A DNA stretch of 64,000 nucleotides from Flavobacterium chryseum (GTDB lineage Bacteria; Bacteroidota; Bacteroidia; Flavobacteriales; Flavobacteriaceae), in contig NZ_SNWW01000001.1 of NCBI RefSeq assembly GCF_004362015.1, forward strand, positions 372,001 to 436,000. The letters run 5' to 3'. The translations under genes were made by a program, and so were the position numbers. Positions 8,430 to 16,761 of this stretch are shown here, piece by piece. Every line of letters begins with the position of its first letter. Positions within the stretch are counted from its first letter, which is position 1. The notes under the pieces are model-generated. The model did no database searches, had not been told where the DNA came from, and worked only from the letters and a program-made list of their open reading frames with translations.

Positions 8430-8845
8430 TCGACTTTAATTACGAAACCGAATTTACTTTAGATAATGAACAAGCCTTTTCTGATTGGTTGAGTGCTGTG
8501 ATTGTTTCTGAAAACAAAAACGAAGGAGACATAAATTACATATTTTGTGACGATGAATATCTTCATAAGATAAATGTAGAATATCTAAATCACGATACAT
8601 TAACAGATATTATCAGTTTTGATTACACCGTTGGAAACGAATTAAACGGCGATATTTTTGTTTCTGTTGAAAGAGTAAAAGATAATGCAAACGATTTTAA
8701 TGTTTCTTTTGAAGATGAATTAAAACGAGTTCTCGCTCACGGGATATTACATTACTGTGGATACAAAGACAAAACAGATGCTGATGCTGAATTAATGCGT
8801 TCGAAAGAAGACGAGAAAATCGCAATGTTTCACGTGGAACAGTAA
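8426..8845 (+). CDS. ybeY: Endoribonuclease YbeY (16S rRNA maturation)
   Basis: 139 residues, normal for YbeY, the metal-dependent RNase needed for 16S rRNA 3'-end processing and ribosome quality control. The family core is clear: 'L-N-H-D-T-L-T-D-I-I-S-F-D' (about 54-66), 'G-D-I-F-V-S' and the metal site 'H-G-I-L-H-Y-C-G-Y' (105-113). In the classic HxxxHxxxxxH site the third ligand would be residue 115; here it is Asp (G-Y-K-D-K-T), as in many Bacteroidota members. The start overlaps the DUF4175 stop. The last codons (F-H-V-E-Q) are at the same time a complete parS-like 16-mer (8826-8841). Confidence 0.92.
   Translation: MIDFNYETEFTLDNEQAFSDWLSAVIVSENKNEGDINYIFCDDEYLHKINVEYLNHDTLTDIISFDYTVGNELNGDIFVSVERVKDNANDFNVSFEDELKRVLAHGILHYCGYKDKTDADAELMRSKEDEKIAMFHVEQ
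8826..8841. other. parS-like ParB site 1 (inside ybeY)
   Basis: TGTTTCACGTGGAACA, a near-perfect palindrome matching the general bacterial parS consensus TGTTNCACGTGAAACA or its reverse complement. It lies in the ybeY reading frame and encodes part of M-F-H-V-E-Q. Confidence 0.85.
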
Positions 8846-8881
8846 TAGAAATAAATTCAATTATAAAATTCAAATCCCAAA

Positions 8882-8897
8882 TGTTCCACGTGAAACA
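8882..8897. other. parS-like ParB site 2
   Basis: TGTTCCACGTGAAACA, the exact reverse complement of site 1, 56 bp downstream of it. Confidence 0.88.
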
Positions 8898-8948
8898 TTA
8901 GTTTGTATTTTTTGAACTTCATTTCAAAAAATCTAGATTTGAAATAAT

Positions 8949-8964
8949 TGTTTCACGTGGAACA
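8949..8964. other. parS-like ParB site 3
   Basis: TGTTTCACGTGGAACA, identical to site 1, 67 bp after site 2. Confidence 0.88.
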
Positions 8965-9004
8965 CATGAATTGAAAAATTTAGATTTTAAAATTTGTATC
9001 GAAG

Positions 9005-9020
9005 TGTTTCACGTGGAACA
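9005..9020. other. parS-like ParB site 4
   Basis: TGTTTCACGTGGAACA, identical to sites 1 and 3, 56 bp after site 3. Confidence 0.88.
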
Positions 9021-9078
9021 CTTGGTTTTCAAATTTGGAGTTTGGAATTTCAAATTGGAATTTACATATAGTTGTTGC

Positions 9079-9094
9079 TGTTCCACGTGGAACA
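9079..9094. other. parS-like ParB site 5 (perfect palindrome)
   Basis: TGTTCCACGTGGAACA, a fully symmetric version, 63 bp before the mnmG start codon. Confidence 0.85.
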
Positions 9095-9156
9095 AAAGAA
9101 TATAAAGTTAATTCTGAGAGCTGACTTAAACGGTTTCCCAGAGAATAGAAAATAAG

Positions 9157-11028
9157 ATGTTTTTAGAAGAATACGATGTTATTGTAGTTGGTGCAGGTCA
9201 TGCAGGTTCTGAAGCCGCGGCAGCGGCCGCAAATTTAGGATCCAAAACTTTATTGGTTACAATGAGTTTGCAGAACATTGCTCAGATGTCTTGCAACCCA
9301 GCGATGGGTGGAATTGCAAAAGGACAAATTGTGCGTGAGATTGATGCGCTCGGAGGATACTCAGGAATTGTTTCAGACCGAACTGCAATTCAATTCAAGA
9401 TGTTGAACAAATCAAAAGGACCAGCAATGTGGTCGCCGAGAGTTCAAAGTGATCGAATGCGTTTTGCTGAAGAATGGAGAATGATGTTGGAGGGAACTCC
9501 AAATCTGGATTTCTACCAAGAGATGGTGAAAGGTTTGATTATTGAGAATGGAAAGATTAAAGGAATCAGAACTTCGTTGGGAGTTGAGATTCGTTCTAAA
9601 TCTGTGGTGTTGACAAATGGAACTTTCTTGAATGGTTTGATTCATATTGGAGAAAAACAATTCGGAGGAGGAAGAGCAGGAGAAAGTGCTGCAACTGGAA
9701 TTACCGAAGATTTAGTAAAAGTTGGATTTGAATCAGGAAGAATGAAAACAGGAACGCCGCCACGAGTTGACGGACGTTCTTTGGATTATTCGAAAATGAA
9801 CGAAGAAAAAGGAGATGCGAAACCGGATAAGTTTTCTTATTCGGATTTAACGGTTCCATTAACGCATCAAAGATCTTGTCATATGACCTATACGTCATTG
9901 CAGGTTCATGATATTTTGAGAGAAGGTTTTGATCGTTCGCCAATGTTCAATGGAAGAATCAAAAGTCTCGGTCCAAGATATTGTCCATCGATAGAAGATA
10001 AGATAAATCGTTTTGCAGATAAAGAACGTCACCAGTTATTTGTTGAACCGGAAGGTTGGAATACTTGTGAGGTTTATGTAAACGGATTTTCAACTTCGCT
10101 TCCGGAAGACATTCAATTTAAAGCGTTGAGTTCTGTTGCCGGATTTGAGAAAGTGAAATTCTTTCGTCCAGGTTATGCAATCGAATACGATTACTTTCCG
10201 CCAACGCAATTGAAACATACTTTGGAAACAAAGTTAGTTGAAGGTTTATATTTTGCCGGACAAATTAATGGAACTACAGGATATGAAGAAGCAGCATCAC
10301 AAGGTTTGATGGCCGGAATAAATGCGCATTTAAAAGTGCATGAAAAAGCGCCGTTAATTTTGAAACGTGATGAAGCTTATATCGGAGTTTTGATCGATGA
10401 TTTAATTACAAAAGGGACAGAAGAACCATATAGAATGTTTACGTCAAGAGCAGAGTATAGAACTTTGCTTCGTCAGGATAATGCCGATTTTAGATTAACG
10501 CCAATGTCGCATGAAATTGGTCTTGCATCTGAAGCGCGTTTACGCCGAATGGAAAAGAAACTAAACGAGTCTGAAAAAATGGTTGCATTTTTCAGAGAAA
10601 CTAGCGTTTCGGTAGCAGAAACAAATCCTATTTTAGAAGCGAAAGAAACAGCTCCGATTACACAAGGTGATAAAATGTTTAAAGTATTCTCACGTCCACA
10701 AATTGATTTGGAGGATATGATGAAATTTGAAAAAGTAAAAGAATACATAGAATCAAATGATGTTGATCAGGAGATTTTAGAACAAGCCGAAATTCAGGTT
10801 AAATATTCAGGTTATATCGAAAAGGAAAGAAACAACGCTGACAAACTAACTCGTTTAGAAGAAGTAAAGATTCCGGAGAATTTCGATTATAATAAAATTA
10901 AATCAATGTCGATTGAAGCAAAACAAAAATTGAGCAAGATTCGTCCTGTAACTATTTCTCAAGCTTCAAGAATAAGCGGAGTATCACCAAGTGATATTTC
11001 GGTTTTATTGATTTATATGGGAAGATAG
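9157..11028 (+). CDS. mnmG: tRNA uridine-34 5-carboxymethylaminomethyl modification enzyme MnmG (GidA)
   Basis: 623 residues, normal length. With MnmE it places the carboxymethylaminomethyl group on wobble uridine of several tRNAs, using FAD and a methylene-folate donor. Visible motifs: the FAD-binding 'G-A-G-H-A-G' at 12-17, the family signature 'C-N-P-A-M-G-G-I-A-K-G' at about 46-56, 'K-T-G-T-P-P-R' near 196, 'G-Q-I-N-G-T-T-G-Y-E-E-A-A-S-Q-G' near 367-382 and the helical C-terminal domain ending in a tyrosine-containing helix. mnmG is a frequent neighbour of oriC and par loci in bacteria. Here no parAB genes lie beside it, but parS-like sites flank it on both sides. Confidence 0.97.
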   Translation: MFLEEYDVIVVGAGHAGSEAAAAAANLGSKTLLVTMSLQNIAQMSCNPAMGGIAKGQIVREIDALGGYSGIVSDRTAIQFKMLNKSKGPAMWSPRVQSDRMRFAEEWRMMLEGTPNLDFYQEMVKGLIIENGKIKGIRTSLGVEIRSKSVVLTNGTFLNGLIHIGEKQFGGGRAGESAATGITEDLVKVGFESGRMKTGTPPRVDGRSLDYSKMNEEKGDAKPDKFSYSDLTVPLTHQRSCHMTYTSLQVHDILREGFDRSPMFNGRIKSLGPRYCPSIEDKINRFADKERHQLFVEPEGWNTCEVYVNGFSTSLPEDIQFKALSSVAGFEKVKFFRPGYAIEYDYFPPTQLKHTLETKLVEGLYFAGQINGTTGYEEAASQGLMAGINAHLKVHEKAPLILKRDEAYIGVLIDDLITKGTEEPYRMFTSRAEYRTLLRQDNADFRLTPMSHEIGLASEARLRRMEKKLNESEKMVAFFRETSVSVAETNPILEAKETAPITQGDKMFKVFSRPQIDLEDMMKFEKVKEYIESNDVDQEILEQAEIQVKYSGYIEKERNNADKLTRLEEVKIPENFDYNKIKSMSIEAKQKLSKIRPVTISQASRISGVSPSDISVLLIYMGR

Positions 11029-11091
11029 AATTTTAGATTTTAGATTTAGATTGTTTGTGTGGAAGGCATAATTTGTTGTTTTGATTTGGAT

Positions 11092-11107
11092 TGTTCCACG
11101 TGAAACT
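11092..11107. other. parS-like ParB site 6 (15 of 16)
   Basis: TGTTCCACGTGAAACT, one mismatch at the last base from site 2, 64 bp after the mnmG stop codon. Confidence 0.75.
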
Positions 11108-11148
11108 ATTTGATTCTGGATCATCAAATCTAAGTCTGGAAATTATTT

Positions 11149-11164
11149 TGTTCCACGTGAAACG
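11149..11164. other. parS-like ParB site 7 (15 of 16)
   Basis: TGTTCCACGTGAAACG, one mismatch at the last base, 57 bp from site 6 (the same 56-57 bp spacing as sites 1-2 and 3-4) and 69 bp before the GNAT gene. Confidence 0.75.
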
Positions 11165-11232
11165 GATTTAAGATAACGCATTATAATTATCGTTCCTCGG
11201 AATGACAAAAAACTAATTCTAAATTTCATTGT

Positions 11233-11697
11233 ATGAGAATTGTTCAAAAAGAGGTTTTGCTATTAGAAGAAAAAGAAGTTTTACGCGAACTTTGGAATGA
11301 AGAATATCCAGCAAGATTGAATTGTAAAACGATGGCAGATTTTGAATTGTATTTGAATGGTCTTCAAAACACAAAACATTATTTACTGTTTGATGATTTG
11401 AATAGAATTAATGGTTGGGCTTTTACTTTTTTGAGAGAAGAGGAAGATTGGTTTGCAATAATTCTAGATTCTCAAATACAAGGAAAAGGAAATGGTTCGC
11501 TTTTGATTAATGAATTAAAAAAGAACAATGCAAGTTTGAATGGTTGGGTTATTGATCATGAAAATGAAGAAAAGCAAAATGCAACTTTTTATAAATCTCC
11601 AATGCCATTTTATATCAAAAACGGTTTTACAATTTTGACAGAAATAAGAATTGAAAACGAAAAAATGTCAGGAGTAAAAATAAATTGGAAAAGATAA
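11233..11697 (+). CDS. GNAT family N-acetyltransferase
   Basis: 154 residues. The acetyl-CoA-binding motif A is visible as 'S-Q-I-Q-G-K-G-N-G-S-L-L-I-N-E-L' (about 79-94, the Q-x-x-G-x-G pattern), and the C-terminal 'F-Y-I-K-N-G-F' is the usual end of a GNAT fold. The substrate cannot be read from the sequence. It is a single gene between the last parS site and a strong terminator, so it is probably a unit of its own. Confidence 0.85.
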   Translation: MRIVQKEVLLLEEKEVLRELWNEEYPARLNCKTMADFELYLNGLQNTKHYLLFDDLNRINGWAFTFLREEEDWFAIILDSQIQGKGNGSLLINELKKNNASLNGWVIDHENEEKQNATFYKSPMPFYIKNGFTILTEIRIENEKMSGVKINWKR

Positions 11698-11723
11698 ATA
11701 TAACAAAAAATATAAAAATAAAT

Positions 11724-11759
11724 AAACCCTAAAAATGATAATTTTCACTTTTAGGGTTT
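11724..11759 (+). terminator. Terminator after the GNAT gene
   Basis: AAACCCTAAAA (11724-11734) pairs perfectly with TTTTAGGGTTT (11749-11759) around a 14-base loop. It lies between the GNAT gene and the methyltransferase gene. Confidence 0.8.
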
Positions 11760-11794
11760 GCTATAAAATTAAACCAAAACACTTAAAATAAAAA

Positions 11795-12643
11795 ATGGAC
11801 GTTTTAAATAAAAAACATTTTCTTACTGTAAAAGACCATTCTGTTTCAAAAGAAATTTTCGATTTGTATTACGACGAAAATTTAGATATGTTGATTACAT
11901 CTCCGCAACCGGATCTTGAAAATTTAGGAAGATATTACGAAAGCGAAGATTATATTTCGCACACAGATAACAAGCGTTCGTTATTTGAAAAAGCATATCA
12001 TTTTGTAAAAAACATTGCGATCAAAAATAAATTGAATCTGATCAACAGTGAACAATCTCAAAAAGGAAAAATTTTAGACATTGGTGCCGGAACAGGAGAT
12101 TTTTTATTGACAGCGAAAAATGACGGTTGGGAAACTATTGGAGTTGAACCAAGCGAAAGAGCAAAAAATATTGCAACACAAAAAGGAATTTCTTTTGTGG
12201 ATGAAATTAGTACTCTCGAAAATAATTCTTTTGATGTGATTACAATGTGGCACGTTTTAGAACACGTTCCAAATTTAGAATTACAAATTCAGGAATTAAA
12301 GCGTTTACTAAAACCAACTGGAACATTAATTGTTGCGGTTCCAAATTTTAAATCTTACGACGCAAAATATTATAATGAGTTTTGGGCAGCTTTTGATGTG
12401 CCGATTCATTTTTGGCATTTTTCGAAAAAAGCTATTCAGTTGCTTTTTGAAAAAGTTGACATGAAGTTGGAAAAAGTACTTCCAATGAAATTTGATTCTT
12501 TTTACGTGAGCCTTTTATCTGAAAAATATAAAACTGGAAAAATGAATTACATCAGCGCTTTTTTTGTTGGTTTACGATCAAATTTAAAAGCCGGCAAGAC
12601 AAAAGAGTATTCATCTCACATTTATGTCTTAAAAAACAACTAA
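11795..12643 (+). CDS. Class I SAM-dependent methyltransferase
   Basis: 282 residues. The SAM-binding motif I reads 'I-L-D-I-G-A-G-T-G-D-F-L' (about 92-103), followed by the acidic end of strand 2 'G-V-E-P-S' and the motif 'F-D-V-I-T-M-W-H-V-L-E-H-V-P' (about 145-158), a pattern common in UbiE/COQ5-like and polysaccharide-associated methyltransferases. The first 85 residues form a family-specific N-terminal part that includes 'Y-Y-E-S-E-D-Y-I-S-H'. The substrate is unknown. It stands alone after a terminator; no matching hairpin was seen after it. Confidence 0.88.
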   Translation: MDVLNKKHFLTVKDHSVSKEIFDLYYDENLDMLITSPQPDLENLGRYYESEDYISHTDNKRSLFEKAYHFVKNIAIKNKLNLINSEQSQKGKILDIGAGTGDFLLTAKNDGWETIGVEPSERAKNIATQKGISFVDEISTLENNSFDVITMWHVLEHVPNLELQIQELKRLLKPTGTLIVAVPNFKSYDAKYYNEFWAAFDVPIHFWHFSKKAIQLLFEKVDMKLEKVLPMKFDSFYVSLLSEKYKTGKMNYISAFFVGLRSNLKAGKTKEYSSHIYVLKNN

Positions 12644-12826
12644 AACGTAAAATAAGCGTGTTTCCAAGACTTTTTCGGTTTTAAGCAGGAGAAATATCGT
12701 CTTTTTCAAGAAGTCTTCTCTAATAAAAGCTATGAAAGCCGGTTTTGATAGCGTTGTTTTATAGTTATTTTTTGATCCATAAATAAAATCAATATCATAA
12801 AATTATAGCATTTTCTAAACTTTATG

Positions 12827-12855
12827 TTGATGCTATTTATTTTTTTATATTTTTG
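12827..12855 (+). promoter_or_regulatory. Promoter of the OmpH-like gene
   Basis: TTG at 12827-12829, an 18-bp spacer and TATTTTTG at 12848-12855, a good match to the Bacteroidota TTG / TAnnTTTG promoter. It ends 35 bp before the ATG. Confidence 0.75.
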
Positions 12856-12890
12856 TCTTTATTACTTTAAAAAAATTAGAAATTTAGAAA

Positions 12891-13469
12891 ATGAAAAAAG
12901 CATTAGTAATTATCGCACTTTCAATTTTGGTTGTTTCATGTGGTAAAACAGCAGAAGTTAAGGAAGTAAAAACAGCTTACGTTGATACTTCAGTTTTAAT
13001 GAAAGAGTACACTGAAGCAAAAGACCTTGAAGCTAAATATAAAGCTCAAGCAGAAGAAAAAGGAAGACAGCTGCAAGCGGAAATTACTCGTTTTAAACAA
13101 GACGCTGCTAATTTTCAAAGTCAGGCACAGGCTAACGGCCAGCAATGGGCGCAACAAAGAGGTGCAGAGTTGCAAAAAAGAGAACAACAACTGGGTTATG
13201 CTCAACAACAATTATCTCAGCAATTGCAACAAGAAAGTGGTGTTGAAATGGATTCTCTAGTAAGTGGAGTTAAAAAATTCATCAAGGAATACGGTAAGAA
13301 AAACGGTTATTCTTATATCTACGGAACTGGTGATGCTGCAACTGTTTTATATGCAGAAGAAAAATATGATATCACAAAAGACATCATTAAAGCTTTGAAT
13401 GATAAATACAAAGCTGAACCAAAAACAGAAACAAAAGCAGTTAAAGAAGGTGAAGAGGCAAAAAAATAA
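12891..13469 (+). CDS. OmpH/Skp-like periplasmic lipoprotein
   Basis: 192 residues. A lipoprotein signal (MKKALVIIALSILVVSCGKT, lipobox V-V-S-C with Cys 17) is followed by the start of an OmpH domain ('T-A-Y-V-D-T-S-V-L-M-K-E-Y'), a long Gln/Lys coiled coil (about 45-110) and the conserved closing part 'Y-G-K-K-N-G-Y-S-Y-I-Y-G-T-G-D-A-A-T-V-L'. Skp-type proteins are trimeric periplasmic chaperones for outer-membrane proteins. A lipid-anchored version is common in Bacteroidota. It is a monocistronic gene with its own promoter and terminator. Confidence 0.88.
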   Translation: MKKALVIIALSILVVSCGKTAEVKEVKTAYVDTSVLMKEYTEAKDLEAKYKAQAEEKGRQLQAEITRFKQDAANFQSQAQANGQQWAQQRGAELQKREQQLGYAQQQLSQQLQQESGVEMDSLVSGVKKFIKEYGKKNGYSYIYGTGDAATVLYAEEKYDITKDIIKALNDKYKAEPKTETKAVKEGEEAKK

Positions 13470-13492
13470 TTACCAAACTAACTAAACTACTT

Positions 13493-13525
13493 AAAAACCT
13501 AAATCTACTCAGATTTAGGTTTTTT
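13493..13525 (+). terminator. Terminator after the OmpH-like gene
   Basis: AAAAACCTAAATCT (13493-13506) pairs with AGATTTAGGTTTTT (13511-13524) around a four-base loop, followed by more T. A strong intrinsic terminator. Confidence 0.9.
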
Positions 13526-13571
13526 TCTTTTATAAAAACACCATACTTTTAGTTTTTCAATACATTTCATA

Positions 13572-15851
13572 ATGCAAAACGTTTCAGAAGCTGCTGCTTA
13601 CACCTTACAATTTATCAATCAAACGCAAAAATCTATCTTTCTTACGGGTAAGGCCGGTACAGGAAAAACAACACTTTTACGTGAAATTATCGCTACAACA
13701 CATAAGAATACAGTTGTGGTGGCGCCAACAGGAATTGCTGCGCTGAATGCCGGCGGGGTAACGATTCACTCGATGTTTCAATTGCCGTTTTCGGCTTTTA
13801 TTCCAACGTACGATGAAGCCTCTCAGTTTACTGAAACGGTAAAATTTGAAAACAAAGAAACACTACGCAGACACTTCAAAATGAACAATGTAAAGCGTAA
13901 TGTGATCAAAAACATGGAGCTTTTGATTATTGATGAAGTCAGTATGTTACGTGCTGATTTACTTGATGCGATTGACTTTATGATGCAGACTGTTCGTAGA
14001 AATTCGCATGCTTTTGGAGGAGTTCAGGTACTCTTTATTGGCGATTTATTACAATTGCCGCCTGTAATCAGGGATGAAGAATGGAGAACCTTGCGTAATT
14101 ATTACAAAGGGAAATTCTTTTTTCATTCGCATGTAATTCAGCAAAATCCACCACTTTACATCGAATTATCTAAAATTTACCGACAAACCGATGATGCTTT
14201 TATTTCAGTTTTAAACAATCTTAGAAATAATCAGATTACACAGCAGGATATTCAGGTTTTAAACCAGTATGTGCAGCCTGATTTTGATTTAAAAAACAAC
14301 AAAGGTTATATAACGCTTACAACGCACAATGCCAAAGCCGATTCGATGAACGAGCAGGCAATTAATGATTTAGCCGGAAATGAATTTTCATTTCAACCTT
14401 TTGTCGTTGGCGATTTTCCCGAAAAAATATTTCCTGTCGAAGAAAATCTAAAACTGAAGGTTGGTGCACAGGTAATGTTCGTTAAAAACGATTTATCTTT
14501 TGAAAAAAGATACTTTAACGGAAAAATGGGCGTTGTAAAATCGCTTTCGCCCGAAGAAATCTTTGTTCATTTCCCTGAAGAGAACAAAACTATTGAAGTC
14601 GAGAAATACGAGTGGAAAAATATTCGCTACAAAGTAAACGATCTTACCAAAGAAGTAGAAGAAGAGGTTTTGGGCACATTTGCACATTATCCGCTAAAGT
14701 TAGCCTGGGCCATTACGGTTCATAAAAGCCAGGGTTTAACTTTTGAGAAAGCTGCGCTCGATGTATCGCAGGTTTTTTTACCCGGACAGGCATATGTAGC
14801 ATTGTCACGTTTAACTTCTTTAAACGGGCTTATTTTGCTTTCTCCGCTGCAAATGAATGGCATTTCGAATGATCAGGATGTTATGGATTACGCTTTAAAC
14901 AAAGCAACAGAGGATGTTCTGAAAAACTCTTTGCATTTTGAGACCAAAAATTTTATTCATAACTATTTGATTAACAGTTTTAATTGGGCAGATTTAGCAC
15001 AAGAATGGCGAAATCATCGTTTTAGTTACAATGAAAATGCGGTAAACTCAGAAAAAGCCAAACATGCCGTTTGGGCGCACAAACGTCTTGAGATAATAGA
15101 TTCGCTTGTAGATCCATCTCAGAAATTCGTACATCAGCTTAATAAAATTTTCAATAAAGAAACTGTTGACTTGTTTTTTGTTCAGGAAAGGGTAGTAGCG
15201 GCTTATGATTACTTCTTTAAACCGATGGACAAATTGGTTACAGATCTTTTGAATAAAATGGCTGAAATTCAGAAATTCAAAAAAGTAAAAGAGTTTTACG
15301 AAGAGTTGGCTTTTCTGGATGATTTGCAAACTAAAGCTGTTTTACGCTTAATGAAGGCCAAATTGCTAATAGAAATTATCGTGGCAGGCGAAACCATCTG
15401 TAAAGAGAAATTGTCGTCTACAGCGATTAAAAACTACAAATTAGATAAGGTTGACAAGATTCGGGAGGAATTTAATATGACCAATACGGATATTTTCAAA
15501 TCAGAAGATCCCGTAGTGCGATATACGGCCAGAAAACTGGATAAAAGCGATTCGAAATCCGTTAAAAAAACAACTGTCGAAGAAACACACGATTTGTGGC
15601 TCGAAAAAAATTCGATTCAGGATATTGCCAGAATTCGGAAACTTACACCACAAACTATAGAAACGCATTTGATTAAATTGATTCAGGCTAAGAAAGTCGA
15701 GATTTCTGATGTTTTGCCTTATGATAAAATCCTGGCGCTTCGAGAAGCTTTTCAATTCTATCAGGAAGAATCATTAAACGGCTTAAAAGAAAAACACGGA
15801 GATGAATTTACCTGGGATGAACTCAAAATGTTCAAAGCCAGCATAAACTGA
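13572..15851 (+). CDS. Pif1/RecD-like DNA helicase with C-terminal HTH domain
   Basis: 759 residues. The superfamily 1B helicase core begins with Walker A 'G-K-A-G-T-G-K-T' (26-33), 'V-V-A-P-T-G-I-A-A-L-N-A-G-G' (motif Ia), 'L-L-I-I-D-E-V-S-M-L' (Walker B, near 118), 'F-I-G-D-L-L-Q-L-P-P' (motif III), and motif VI 'H-K-S-Q-G-L-T' and 'Y-V-A-L-S-R' near 380-410. The C-terminal third is lineage-specific and ends in a winged-helix-like segment ('I-Q-D-I-A-R-I-R-K-L-T-P-Q-T-I-E-T-H-L', about 677-695) that resembles the RecQ-associated HTH_40 domain. It is probably a 5'-3' helicase in replication restart or repair. A stand-alone gene. Confidence 0.9.
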   Translation: MQNVSEAAAYTLQFINQTQKSIFLTGKAGTGKTTLLREIIATTHKNTVVVAPTGIAALNAGGVTIHSMFQLPFSAFIPTYDEASQFTETVKFENKETLRRHFKMNNVKRNVIKNMELLIIDEVSMLRADLLDAIDFMMQTVRRNSHAFGGVQVLFIGDLLQLPPVIRDEEWRTLRNYYKGKFFFHSHVIQQNPPLYIELSKIYRQTDDAFISVLNNLRNNQITQQDIQVLNQYVQPDFDLKNNKGYITLTTHNAKADSMNEQAINDLAGNEFSFQPFVVGDFPEKIFPVEENLKLKVGAQVMFVKNDLSFEKRYFNGKMGVVKSLSPEEIFVHFPEENKTIEVEKYEWKNIRYKVNDLTKEVEEEVLGTFAHYPLKLAWAITVHKSQGLTFEKAALDVSQVFLPGQAYVALSRLTSLNGLILLSPLQMNGISNDQDVMDYALNKATEDVLKNSLHFETKNFIHNYLINSFNWADLAQEWRNHRFSYNENAVNSEKAKHAVWAHKRLEIIDSLVDPSQKFVHQLNKIFNKETVDLFFVQERVVAAYDYFFKPMDKLVTDLLNKMAEIQKFKKVKEFYEELAFLDDLQTKAVLRLMKAKLLIEIIVAGETICKEKLSSTAIKNYKLDKVDKIREEFNMTNTDIFKSEDPVVRYTARKLDKSDSKSVKKTTVEETHDLWLEKNSIQDIARIRKLTPQTIETHLIKLIQAKKVEISDVLPYDKILALREAFQFYQEESLNGLKEKHGDEFTWDELKMFKASIN

Positions 15852-15856
15852 TAATT

Positions 15857-15891
15857 GATTTTAGATTTTAGATTTTAGATTTTAGATTTTG
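15857..15891. repeat. GATTTTA tandem heptad repeat
   Basis: Four exact GATTTTA units and a fifth with one change lie just after the helicase stop. Related stretches occur at 4820-4880 and 11030-11052. It is a simple-sequence repeat that could vary in copy number by slippage. Confidence 0.8.
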
Positions 15892-15961
15892 TAACTTGGG
15901 TCTGGAATAAGAAATTTAAAATTTGGAATTATCCAAAAAACATTATGTAAAATAGAAAAAG

Positions 15962-16720
15962 ATGAGAAAGTTAATATACATTTCCCTGCTTGTTTTTTCA
16001 GTTCAAAATCTTGCTGCTCAGGATTTAAAACCGGAATATCAAAAATTTATTAAAACGTTTATTGATAATGTAAAGAATGGAAGGAAAGAGGCTGTTGCCA
16101 ATATCATTAAGTATCCTTTAGAACGAGATTCTCCAATTCCGGCGATTAAAAATAAAGCGGATTTCTTAAAGAGATATAATGACATTTTTGATGTTACGCT
16201 GAAAAATGAAATCATTAAATCGAATCCGGCAAAAGACTGGTCACAAATGGGTTGGAGAGGAATTATGCTTAATCAAGGCAGTATTTGGATAGATGAGGAT
16301 GGCCGTTTAATTAGTATTAACTATCAGTCGAAAACGGAAGCGGCGCTTAAACAGAAATTAATTTCTAGTGAGAAAGGAAAATTACATCCTTCAATCGCCA
16401 AATTTAAAGAACCTCAATATGTTTTAGAAACTTCTAAATTCAAGATTAGAATTGATGATTTAGGAAATGATAATTACAGATATGCATCCTGGTCTCTTAA
16501 ACAATCGATGAGTGAAAAACCTGATTTAGTGATAACTAACGGAAAATGGTTTCAGGACGGAACGGGTGGAAATGAACATTTTGAATTTAAAAAAGGCAAT
16601 TATATTTATGAATGTCACATAATAGTTTTGGGCGAAAAAAATTCGCCTCCCGCGAGATTGATTATAACACAAAGCGGAAAAGAAATCCTTTCCCAAAACG
16701 CGAAAATTGTTCCACGATAA
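15962..16720 (+). CDS. Exported protein of unknown function
   Basis: 252 residues with a clear signal peptide (about 1-19, ending 'Q-N-L-A-A-Q-D'). The mature part starts with an alpha-helical segment containing 'F-I-D-N-V-K-N-G-R-K-E-A-V-A-N-I-I-K-Y-P-L' and 'D-F-L-K-R-Y', a pattern I have seen in Bacteroidota exported proteins of unknown role. The second half is beta-rich and carries 'R-Y-A-S-W' and 'I-T-Q-S-G'. No lipobox, membrane helix or enzyme motif is visible. It converges with a minus-strand coiled-coil gene across a shared terminator. Confidence 0.75.
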   Translation: MRKLIYISLLVFSVQNLAAQDLKPEYQKFIKTFIDNVKNGRKEAVANIIKYPLERDSPIPAIKNKADFLKRYNDIFDVTLKNEIIKSNPAKDWSQMGWRGIMLNQGSIWIDEDGRLISINYQSKTEAALKQKLISSEKGKLHPSIAKFKEPQYVLETSKFKIRIDDLGNDNYRYASWSLKQSMSEKPDLVITNGKWFQDGTGGNEHFEFKKGNYIYECHIIVLGEKNSPPARLIITQSGKEILSQNAKIVPR

Positions 16721-16722
16721 AC

Positions 16723-16756
16723 AAAAAATCCGATACGCCAGCGTATCGGATTTTTT
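16723..16756. terminator. Bidirectional terminator
   Basis: AAAAAATCCGATACGC (16723-16738) and its complement (16741-16756) form a 16-bp stem with a two-base middle, with A and T runs on both sides. It separates two convergent genes. Confidence 0.92.
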
Positions 16757-16761
16757 TTGTT

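Larger units (their letters stand above)
8846..9156. other. ybeY-mnmG intergenic parS cluster
   Basis: 311 bp without a gene. Besides AT-rich sequence it holds four parS-like 16-mers spaced 56-74 bp apart (8882, 8949, 9005, 9079), continuing the one at the end of ybeY. No clear TAnnTTTG promoter was found for mnmG, so mnmG may be read from the DUF4175/ybeY unit or from a promoter I cannot see. Confidence 0.75.

Noticed and set aside
16706..16720. GTTCCACGA at the end of the exported-protein gene as an eighth parS site
   Set aside because: Only half of the 16-mer is present and it is outside the cluster.
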